This document shows positions 7,652 through 13,664 of a stretch of 14,469 bases of DNA, piece after piece. The stretch covers positions 1 to 14,469 of the forward strand of contig JAHIVS010000448.1 of NCBI GenBank assembly GCA_018816605.1, given 5' to 3'. The DNA is from Pseudomonadota bacterium. GTDB taxonomy: Bacteria > Desulfobacterota > Desulfobacteria > Desulfobacterales > Desulfobacteraceae. Under the pieces are notes generated by a model. It was not told the DNA's origin. It was given only the letters and a program-made list of their open reading frames with translations, and did no database searches. Both the position numbers and the translations under genes were made by a program. Numbering within the stretch: the stretch's first letter is position 1; each line of letters begins with the position of its first letter.

Positions 7652-8260
7652 TCATGTTGTGCCAATGGGCGTTTCAATGAAAAACCGGATCAATGCCCGG
7701 GTGGTCTCCAGGGCCTCTTCCAGGCTGACCGCACCGGAATCGGCAAACCATTGCAGCTCGATCCCTTCATGGAGGGCCACGATCATGGAAGCGCACATCT
7801 GCTTTTGCCGGTCATTAAGACAGGCAAACCCATCCATGCCGTTCAAATGATCCATGATAGCCGTCCGAAACCTTGCAAAAAGATCGGCAATGGTATCTTT
7901 GATCCTATCATTGTGCCGGGCGGCCACACAGCATTCTAAAAAAAAACCTGTATATTCGGCATTGATCATGCCTTTGCTGAAAATAAATTCAATTCCCTTG
8001 GACAGGCGGACCCCGGCATCATGGTGATGGTTCATTTTTTCTGCAAACCCTTCAAAAATAAGGTCCGTAAAATAGACCACTGCCTCTTCAATGATTTCAT
8101 CCCGGCCCTTGAAATAATGGTGGAGGGTGCTGGGCAAGACCCCTGCCTCATTGGCGATTTTCCGGATGGACGCCCCGGCTGCCCCCTGGCCGACCACACA
8201 TCGATAAAACGCCTGGATGATTTGGGTCCGCCGTTTGTCTGCTATGCTTTTTCTTCCCAT
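7652..8260 (-). CDS. TetR-family transcriptional repressor, BetI-like
   Basis: The protein has 202 residues, a normal size for TetR. Residues about 10-56 form the DNA-binding domain (RRTQIIQAFYRCV...ASIRKIANEAGVLPSTLHHYFKGRDEII), with the typical LHHYFxxRDE end of the recognition helix region. The remainder is an all-helical ligand-binding domain; CASMIVALHEGIELQW at about 160-175 resembles the C-terminal domain of BetI-type regulators. It is the first gene of the four-gene operon, 13 bases before the PLP enzyme, so it most likely represses its own operon. A consensus promoter and a 20-bp palindrome lie immediately upstream. The ligand is probably a substrate or product of the enzymes it controls. 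The start ATG has AAGGCAG a few bases upstream. Confidence 0.93.
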   Translation of the reverse strand: MGRKSIADKRRTQIIQAFYRCVVGQGAAGASIRKIANEAGVLPSTLHHYFKGRDEIIEEAVVYFTDLIFEGFAEKMNHHHDAGVRLSKGIEFIFSKGMINAEYTGFFLECCVAARHNDRIKDTIADLFARFRTAIMDHLNGMDGFACLNDRQKQMCASMIVALHEGIELQWFADSGAVSLEEALETTRALIRFFIETPIGTT

Positions 8261-8280
8261 TTTCTGCCTTGTTATAAATT

Positions 8281-8300
8281 GATCGAACGTATGTACAATC
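8281..8300. promoter_or_regulatory. Candidate TetR operator (20-bp imperfect palindrome)
   Basis: GATCGAACGT-ATGTACAATC is an inverted repeat with 7 of 10 positions matching across its centre. It covers the start-site region and touches the -10 box of the operon promoter, the usual place for a TetR-family self-repressor to bind. A second inverted repeat, TACAAT at 8294-8299 and ATTGTA at 8314-8319, overlaps the spacer and is an alternative site. Binding is inferred. Confidence 0.5.
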
Positions 8301-8327
8301 TATATTTTGAAATATTGTATCTGTCAA
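8299..8327 (-). promoter_or_regulatory. Sigma70-type promoter of the tetR-DSD1-GMC-ALDH operon
   Basis: On the minus strand a perfect TTGACA -35 box lies at 8327-8322 and TATAGA as -10 at 8304-8299, separated by exactly 17 bp. Transcription would begin near 8292, giving a leader of about 30 bases before the tetR ATG at 8260. This is the best vegetative promoter in the window. Confidence 0.7.
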
Positions 8328-8414
8328 ACGTTTTTTTGGGGGAAAACTATTGGACACAGGTCCCCTTGTTTCAACGAACATAAAACATGGGTATTTTATA
8401 TCCACCTGCCCCTG

Positions 8415-8490
8415 CCCTTTGGGTATAAACGATACAGACCCTTTGGAGATATGAAAAGCTCTCCCTGGGGAATGGTTTAAAATGCCCTTT
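8415..8490 (+). promoter_or_regulatory. Direct CCCTTTGG repeats, possible activator sites
   Basis: CCCTTTGG occurs at 8415-8422 and again at 8439-8446, and a shorter CCCTTT occurs at 8485-8490. They lie about 35-110 bases upstream of the -24 element of the sigma54 promoter, overlapping the range where NtrC-family activators bind. The remaining sequence between tetR and the Spy-like gene shows no gene. This is a tentative call from pattern and position. Confidence 0.25.
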
Positions 8491-8522
8491 AATTTAGGGG
8501 TGTTACAAAAAAAAATTTCTTC

Positions 8523-8538
8523 TGGCACAAGGTTTGCT
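8523..8538 (+). promoter_or_regulatory. Sigma54 (RpoN) -24/-12 promoter of the Spy/ZraP-like gene
   Basis: TGGCAC-AAGGT-TTGCT fits the RpoN consensus TGGCAC-N5-TTGCW. The GG at 8524-8525 and GC at 8536-8537 are separated by the required 10 bases. Transcription would start near 8549, about 50 bases before the ATG. Such promoters need an NtrC-type activator, as the E. coli zraP promoter does. Confidence 0.78.
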
Positions 8539-8599
8539 ATTATGGTATTCAGAAGGATCGATACCGATCAAAACACTTAAACCAAACAAGGAGCGTATT

Positions 8600-9070
8600 A
8601 TGAAAAAATCAATGATCGTCATCACCTCATTTCTGGCTGTTGCACTTCTGGCCACCAGCGCATTTTCATGGGGACCCGGCAAGGGCTGCGGGGGAGCAGG
8701 CCAGGGATATGGGACCGGCGAGTCCTCAGCCTGGAACGATCTGTCCAAACAACAAAAGGATGAATTGACCGCACTCAACCAGAAGTTCATCGATGAGACC
8801 TACGAAGTCCGGTCCGCCATGATGACAAAGCACCAGGAAATGCGCCTGCTCATGGAAACCTCTTCCCCTGACAGAGCCAAATTGGAAGCGCTGTCCAAGG
8901 CTGTAACAGATCTCCAGGGCCAGATGCAAACCAAACGGATTGATTATCAGCTGGCAGCCAAAAAGATTGCCCCTGAACTCTCTATGGGCGGCCGCGGCGG
9001 ATGCGGCGGATGCGGCCCTAATGGCGGCAGCGGCAACTGCCCAAGACAAGACAGGGGCTACAACCAATAA
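8600..9070 (+). CDS. Secreted Spy/CpxP/ZraP-like protein, Gly- and Cys-rich
   Basis: The 156-residue protein begins with a Sec signal peptide (MKKS, hydrophobic core 6-20, likely cleavage after AFS at 23). The mature chain has a Gly-rich start with Cys30, a helical charged middle at about 45-125 with the LSxxQ-type repeat region (LSKQQKDELTALNQKF and a second helix of the same kind), and a Gly-rich tail with CGGC at 135-138 and Cys146. Spy/ZraP proteins are periplasmic chaperones or metal-binding stress proteins that work as helical oligomers. Here four cysteines stand where relatives often carry histidines, suggesting binding of a soft metal. The ATG at 8600 has AAGGAGCG before it; an in-frame ATG-less extension to 8534 would start inside the promoter. 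It is a single-gene unit with its own sigma54 promoter and terminator. Confidence 0.88.
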   Translation: MKKSMIVITSFLAVALLATSAFSWGPGKGCGGAGQGYGTGESSAWNDLSKQQKDELTALNQKFIDETYEVRSAMMTKHQEMRLLMETSSPDRAKLEALSKAVTDLQGQMQTKRIDYQLAAKKIAPELSMGGRGGCGGCGPNGGSGNCPRQDRGYNQ

Positions 9071-9100
9071 GCTGTCCAAAGCACTCCGCACCCCCATAAA

Positions 9101-9141
9101 CGCCCGGGAAGTTTCATCGCCTTCTTCCCGGGCGTTTTTTT
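9101..9141 (+). terminator. Rho-independent terminator of the Spy/ZraP-like gene
   Basis: An 11-bp perfect stem CGCCCGGGAAG (9101-9111) pairs with CTTCCCGGGCG (9124-9134) around a 12-base loop and is followed by seven T residues. It ends the plus-strand transcript 30 bases after the stop. It lies between two convergent genes and could also slow minus-strand transcription, though the T run on that side is short. Confidence 0.93.
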
Positions 9142-9147
9142 AATTTT

Positions 9148-9972
9148 TCACCCCGGGCCATCTGTATTTTTTTCCAGGATCACCGGGTTTTCCAGGGTTC
9201 CAATCCGTTCAATTCGTGTGTCCAGTTGATCGCCGGGCACAAGATAGATCGGTGGATTCCTTACAAATCCCACACCCGCCGGTGTGCCGGTTAAAATAAG
9301 GGTCCCGGGCAAAAGCGTTGCAGACTGGGATAAAAAAGAAATAATCCGGGCCACGGAAAAAATCATGTCACTGGTATGGCCTTTCTGGAGGATCTTGCCG
9401 TTGAGAATACATTCAACGGATAGGTCTTGGGGATTTCCCACCTCGTCCGGGGTCACCATGGCAGGCCCCATGGGGCAGAAGGTATCAAAGCTTTTCCCCT
9501 TTACCCACTGGCCTCCTCCCCCATGCTTCTGCCATCTCCGGGCCGAGACATCATTAACACAGGTATAGGCCAGCACATGGTCCAGGGCACAGGCCTCGGA
9601 TACGTTTTTAGCAGGGGTTTTCAGGATCACTCCCAATTCTGCCTCATAATCCACCTCGGGAACATTTGAACAGGAGACCGGGATTTCAATGGCTTGGCCG
9701 TGGGCAGCAACAGCCCCTGGATTTTTCATAAAAACCACCGGGTATTGGGGAATTTTGAGGCCTGTCTCTTCGGCGTGCTGGCGGTAATTAAGACCGATAC
9801 AAAAAATGGCAGTCGGCTGGATGGGGGGCAAAAGGGTTTGAACCGCTACCCGACGGCCTGTGTCCGTAAAATCTGAAAAAATATCTCCGGCCAGAAGACT
9901 TGCGGTATGGCCGTCATAGCCAATCCCAAAGACCGGCCCATGGTCTGGGGTCATGAATCGGATCATCTGCAT
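9148..9972 (-). CDS. Fumarylacetoacetate hydrolase (FAH) family protein
   Basis: This 274-residue enzyme has the family's C-terminal core: IGLNYRQHAEE at about 59-69, PVVFMKNPGAV, VDYEAELGVI with the metal-binding acidic residues, VNDVSARRWQ, GKSFDTFCPMGP and LILTGTPAGVGF. Members are divalent-metal enzymes that hydrolyse, decarboxylate or isomerise 2-oxo acids such as acylpyruvates or 2-hydroxyhepta-2,4-diene-1,7-dioate; sequence alone does not separate these reactions. The ATG at 9972 has AGGAG ten bases upstream; a second ATG two codons on is possible. The gene is transcribed alone, convergent with the Spy-like gene and divergent from the rhomboid gene across 64 bases. Its substrate is not indicated by the neighbours. 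Confidence 0.93.
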   Translation of the reverse strand: MQMIRFMTPDHGPVFGIGYDGHTASLLAGDIFSDFTDTGRRVAVQTLLPPIQPTAIFCIGLNYRQHAEETGLKIPQYPVVFMKNPGAVAAHGQAIEIPVSCSNVPEVDYEAELGVILKTPAKNVSEACALDHVLAYTCVNDVSARRWQKHGGGGQWVKGKSFDTFCPMGPAMVTPDEVGNPQDLSVECILNGKILQKGHTSDMIFSVARIISFLSQSATLLPGTLILTGTPAGVGFVRNPPIYLVPGDQLDTRIERIGTLENPVILEKNTDGPG

Positions 9973-9994
9973 GCTTTATTTTCTCCTGAAATTG

Positions 9995-10013
9995 GGATAA
10001 ACAAAGGATAAAC
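9995..10013. repeat. Tandem direct repeat in the divergent FAH/rhomboid intergenic region
   Basis: GGATAAAC occurs at 9995-10002 and again at 10006-10013, an 11-base period that puts both copies on nearly the same face of the helix. The 64-base divergent region shows no convincing sigma70 promoter, so an activator or alternative factor may bind here. This is speculative. Confidence 0.35.
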
Positions 10014-10036
10014 ACTTTCTTTATTGGACAGTATGC

Positions 10037-10939
10037 GTGAAACCCATGGAAATGGAAACAATTTTTAAAGACCTGTCCGGGAAAAAAGCAGACCTGATCC
10101 TGCTCATCCTGGCATCCCAGGGCATTTTTGCCCGGGCCCAGCGACAGGAACCATCGGGCTGGACCGGTCCGCAGTTTAAGATTCTGGTGCCCGGAGAACA
10201 GGCAACAGCCGCCGCCAAAAATGTTGACCGGTATTTCCAGGAAAATTCATTTCCCGGCCTTTCCCCGGAAACCCAGCCCTGTGAGCGTTCATCCTTTAAC
10301 GCCCCCGGTGCCTATGGGATAATGGCCATCCTCATTGTCATCCATCTGATCTGCCAGCACCTTCGCATCCACCAGGAGGTAATTTTAAAATTCGGCGCAT
10401 CTTCCCTTTACATCAATCAGGGAGAAACCTTCAGGGCCATCACCGCCCTGTTTCTCCATTCCGACGGGCAGCACCTGCTGGGCAACCTGGCCGGTATCCT
10501 CATTTTTGCCGCCCCGGTAATCAGCCTGACCGGATACGGCACCGGTCCCTTTCTCCTCCTGTGGGCCGGGGCCAGCGGCAACCTGATCAATGCCCATCTC
10601 CATCAAACCGGTCTTTTGTCCATCGGTGCTTCCACAGCCGTTATGGGAGCGGCCGGGATACTTGCAGCCTTTCAGATGACCCTCCAAGGCCGCCCCTTTC
10701 AATTGAAGGGACTGATTCCTCTGTTTGCCGGCGCCACCCTGGTGGGACTGTTCAGCCAGGGGGAAAACACGGATCTGTCTGCCCATGCTTTCGGGTTTGG
10801 CGCAGGTGTTTTTTGGGGCTGCCTCTTCTTTCCTTTTTTCCGGGTGGTCCGCAACCTGCTTCATCCGGGACTTCTGGAACCCCTGGCCCTGGTTTTCCTG
10901 CTTTTTATCCTGGGCGCTGCGATCCGGACCGGACTATAG
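10037..10939 (+). CDS. Rhomboid-family intramembrane serine protease
   Basis: The protein has 300 residues. Six or more membrane segments lie between about 92 and 297. GASTAVMG at 197-204 holds the catalytic Ser199, and SAHAFGFGAG holds the partner His250. HLLGN at 146-150 supplies the His and Asn that stabilise the oxyanion. These are the full set of rhomboid active-site residues, so it should be active and cleave transmembrane helices of partner proteins. The cytoplasmic N-terminus (about 1-75) is a small alpha/beta domain (ADLILLILASQGIFARAQ ... FKILVPGEQATAA) resembling the DUF2007-type or GlpG N-terminal modules. The GTG at 10037 has only a weak ribosome site; ATGs at 10046 or 10052 are alternatives. 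No substrate is suggested by the neighbours. Confidence 0.92.
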   Translation: MKPMEMETIFKDLSGKKADLILLILASQGIFARAQRQEPSGWTGPQFKILVPGEQATAAAKNVDRYFQENSFPGLSPETQPCERSSFNAPGAYGIMAILIVIHLICQHLRIHQEVILKFGASSLYINQGETFRAITALFLHSDGQHLLGNLAGILIFAAPVISLTGYGTGPFLLLWAGASGNLINAHLHQTGLLSIGASTAVMGAAGILAAFQMTLQGRPFQLKGLIPLFAGATLVGLFSQGENTDLSAHAFGFGAGVFWGCLFFPFFRVVRNLLHPGLLEPLALVFLLFILGAAIRTGL

Positions 10940-10998
10940 CCCCTCCTTTTCCCGCCCTTTTGTTAAACCAAAAAGTGTCTGTTTTTTTGTTTTAATCA

Positions 10999-11109
10999 CC
11001 ACATTGTGGGGGTGACAAACACCGGATAATCCGTTTATTTTCAATTGTTTATAAAAGTCTTTTAATTTGCACAAATTTTATGATAAGAAATTGCCTGTGG
11101 CGGGCAATT
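10999..11109. promoter_or_regulatory. Palindromes in the leader region of the Hdr operon
   Basis: The 247 bases between the rhomboid gene and the HdrA-like gene contain no gene. Two inverted repeats stand out: CCACA-T-TGTGG at 10999-11009, which is too tight to form a hairpin and looks like a protein site, and AATTGCC-N7-GGCAATT at 11089-11109, about 80 bases before the ATG. AT-rich sequence between them includes TATGAT at 11079-11084 as a possible -10 box, but no matching -35 is seen. Confidence 0.35.
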
Positions 11110-11186
11110 GACCCATAGCCAAGAAAAACGGGATCCCCCCCTTTGAGCATTCGTGAACCCGTATTCTTTAGATATTGGAGGAAATA

Positions 11187-13664
11187 ATGAACAAAAGATC
11201 TTTCGGCATTCTGATTCTGGGTGGCGGTGTGGCCGGGATGGCCGCAGCCCGTTTTCTGGACCATCAGGATCTGTCTGTCCACCTGGTCGAAGAAACGGAC
11301 CACCTTGGCGGGAACGCCTCCCTGTGGGCCTGTATGGCCACGGATACCTGCCAGAACTGCGGTGCCTGCCTGGCCCATGAAATGGCAGAACAGGTAACGG
11401 CACAAAAAAATATCACCCTTCATTTGAACACAAAAATCAACGCCCTTGACCGAACCGGCCAGGGGATTCAAGCCCTGCTGACCTCGGGAAAAACCATTTC
11501 GGCATCCAAGGTGATCATGGCCACGGGATTCTCTCCCTTTGACCCGACCAGACTTTTCTCCCTTCATTGGGAAGCCGGCAAAAACATCATCACCACGGTC
11601 CAGCTCAATGCCCTGATCCGTCAACAAGGCCTGGCAACTCTTCTGGGAAAAGTTCAAAACCCGCGGATTGCCTTTATCCAATGCGTTGGCTCCCGAAACA
11701 GGGAATTGAAAAAAGAGTATTGCTCCCAGGTCTGCTGCAAAATTTCCCTGCGCCATGCCCAGAAACTGGCCCACGAAATCCCGGATGCCCGTATCACCCT
11801 TTTCTACATGGACCTTCAGCTGGTCGGCAAGGAAATCCGCAAGACTGCCGAAACCCTTTCCCAACAGGTGGCCCTTGTCCAGGGAGTCCCGGCCGAAATC
11901 CTGGAAAACCCGGACACGGGCGCCCTGTCCCTGGTGACCGAGGATGGGCTGTCCCGGATCAAACGCGAGTTTGACCTGGTGGTTTTGTCCGTGGGCATGG
12001 AATCCCCGCCCGGCCTGAAAGACACCGCAACCCTTTTGGAGGCCCTTCCCAATGACTGGGGATTTTTCAACACCCAGGATGCCCTTGTGTCCAAAGACCT
12101 TTATATTGCAGGGTGTGCGGCCGGACCCAAGGACATTCTTTCCTCAAAACAGGAAGGCCGGATTGCCGGCGCAAAGGTGATCCGGGATCTTGGCCTTGCC
12201 CGAAAGCCGGGCATGAATGTGGCCATCCTGGGCAAGGGGCCCCAGGCGGCCATGGTCGCAAGGGCGATTGCCGCCAAAGGATTTTTGGCCTATGCCTTTG
12301 GCCTTGACCCGGGTACCAGCCTTTCCACGGTCGCCCTGCCCCATGCAAAAATTCTTGCCGTGGACGGCACCCTGGGCAATTTTTCCATTTATTTTGAAGA
12401 CCGGGGCAAAAAGCAGACCGTAACCTTTGGCGCCATCATTGCCGCAGAAGAGGCTGCCCTCATTTCCAATACAGGCCCGGGCCGATTTCAAACAGCCATG
12501 GACCTGAGGGCCTTTGAACAACTGGCCCCCCAAGACTGCCCGCAAAAAATCCTGATCCTGCTGGATTATTTCGGCCCTGAATTTAAAACCACTGCCCGCA
12601 GGGCCCTGCTTGCCGCCATGGCTGCCGGAAAGGCGGGCAAAGCGGTCACCATTGTCCTGAACAAAATGCTGGTTCACGGCGCCCTGGGCCAGGTTCTTTA
12701 TGACCGGGCCAGGGGTCAGGGCATCCGGTTTCTCAGGTTCGATGATGCCGGGGACATGGAAATCACGGCCCGGAAAGACGGCTTTCTTGTCCGTCTCAAG
12801 GAGGCAACCCTGCCGGGCATGAAACTTGAGCTGGAATGCGACAGCCTGGTTGTGCCCGAAAGCATCCGTGCCAACAAAGACTTTCAAGCCCTTGCCTCCT
12901 TTTTGGGCACCCCCCTGGACAGGGAAGGGTTTCTGCAATCGGCCAATGTCCGGCACCGGCTCATCCAAAGCCCGAGAAGGGGTATCTTTTTTGCCGGCAC
13001 CTGCCATGACGAGGTGGACCAAGAGGATCTGGAAACGGAGATCCAGGAGATTTTATCGGCCTTAACCCACCCCACCCCCCTGCCCCCAGAAGAGACCGGG
13101 GTCATGGTCAATGAAAAAAAATGCGCCAAATGCCTCACCTGTTACAGAATCTGCCCCCATGGGGCCATTTTTCTCAACGAAAAAATGCGGCCCCAGATAA
13201 TGGAAAATGCCTGCTTTTCCTGCCACTTGTGTGTGGCCAACTGCCCGGCCTATGCCATTGAATCCACAAACTTCACCAATGACCAGATTGGAAACCGGGT
13301 GATTGACTGGGGCAAAAAAGGCCAAACCGTCGTCTTTGCCTGTGAACGGTCGGCTGCCCTGGCAGCCGGCAAAGCAGACCTCCCAAAAACCTGCCAGGTG
13401 ATCCCCCTTCCCTGCGCCTGCCGCATCAGTTGCGACATGATATTAAAAGGCCTGATCAACGGGGCCGCCAAAATCATTGTCAGCCCCTGCCATGAAGGCA
13501 ACTGCCGATCCATGGACGGCAGCACCGCCGCCAGGTCAGCCCTGGACACCCTTGCAAAAATGCCCGGAATCACCCCGGACAAAATCGCATGGGAACCTGT
13601 GGCAGCCAATGAAACCATAAAATTTGAGCGCATTATTTCCAAGGCAAAAAAGGATAAACCATAA
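11187..13664 (+). CDS. HdrA-like FAD/iron-sulfur protein fused to an MvhD-type domain
   Basis: In this 825-residue electron-transfer protein, residues 9-340 form the HdrA FAD domain: GGGVAGMAAA at 12-21, TCQNCGAC with Cys55, 58 and 61, and the HdrA motif CVGSRN...YCSQVCC with Cys166, 179, 183 and 184. Residues 343-620 form a second nucleotide-binding-like half (VAILGKGPQAAMVARAI). Two 4Fe-4S ferredoxin motifs follow: Cys646, 649, 652, 656 and Cys676, 679, 682, 686. Residues 714-825 resemble MvhD/FlpD, the 2Fe-2S adaptor, with Cys719, 743, 745, 749, 768 and 773; the first CxxC is replaced by CERS. The domain order matches QmoB and other HdrA-MvhD fusions of sulfate reducers. The ATG at 11187 follows GGAGG by five bases; an upstream TTG at 11175 overlaps that site. 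It overlaps the next gene by one base (TAATG) and probably forms a complex with it. The exact complex is not determined. Confidence 0.92.
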   Translation: MNKRSFGILILGGGVAGMAAARFLDHQDLSVHLVEETDHLGGNASLWACMATDTCQNCGACLAHEMAEQVTAQKNITLHLNTKINALDRTGQGIQALLTSGKTISASKVIMATGFSPFDPTRLFSLHWEAGKNIITTVQLNALIRQQGLATLLGKVQNPRIAFIQCVGSRNRELKKEYCSQVCCKISLRHAQKLAHEIPDARITLFYMDLQLVGKEIRKTAETLSQQVALVQGVPAEILENPDTGALSLVTEDGLSRIKREFDLVVLSVGMESPPGLKDTATLLEALPNDWGFFNTQDALVSKDLYIAGCAAGPKDILSSKQEGRIAGAKVIRDLGLARKPGMNVAILGKGPQAAMVARAIAAKGFLAYAFGLDPGTSLSTVALPHAKILAVDGTLGNFSIYFEDRGKKQTVTFGAIIAAEEAALISNTGPGRFQTAMDLRAFEQLAPQDCPQKILILLDYFGPEFKTTARRALLAAMAAGKAGKAVTIVLNKMLVHGALGQVLYDRARGQGIRFLRFDDAGDMEITARKDGFLVRLKEATLPGMKLELECDSLVVPESIRANKDFQALASFLGTPLDREGFLQSANVRHRLIQSPRRGIFFAGTCHDEVDQEDLETEIQEILSALTHPTPLPPEETGVMVNEKKCAKCLTCYRICPHGAIFLNEKMRPQIMENACFSCHLCVANCPAYAIESTNFTNDQIGNRVIDWGKKGQTVVFACERSAALAAGKADLPKTCQVIPLPCACRISCDMILKGLINGAAKIIVSPCHEGNCRSMDGSTAARSALDTLAKMPGITPDKIAWEPVAANETIKFERIISKAKKDKP

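Noticed and set aside
7639..7677. TTG start for the PLP enzyme overlapping tetR
   Set aside because: The ATG at 7638 has a strong GGAGG at the right distance, and the added residues are not part of the fold.
8534..8599. Extended N-terminus of the Spy-like protein from 8534
   Set aside because: The codon at 8534 lies in the -12 element of the sigma54 promoter, upstream of the predicted transcript start; the ATG at 8600 has a good ribosome site and begins a signal peptide.
10965..10994. A-rich/T-rich inverted sequence after the rhomboid gene as a terminator
   Set aside because: The possible stem is nearly all A-T pairs with mismatches, too weak to call.
12144..13022. Minus-strand open frame (292 codons) and a similar one at 11049-11864
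   Set aside because: Both are antisense shadows of the HdrA-like gene; their translations are low-complexity and match no family.
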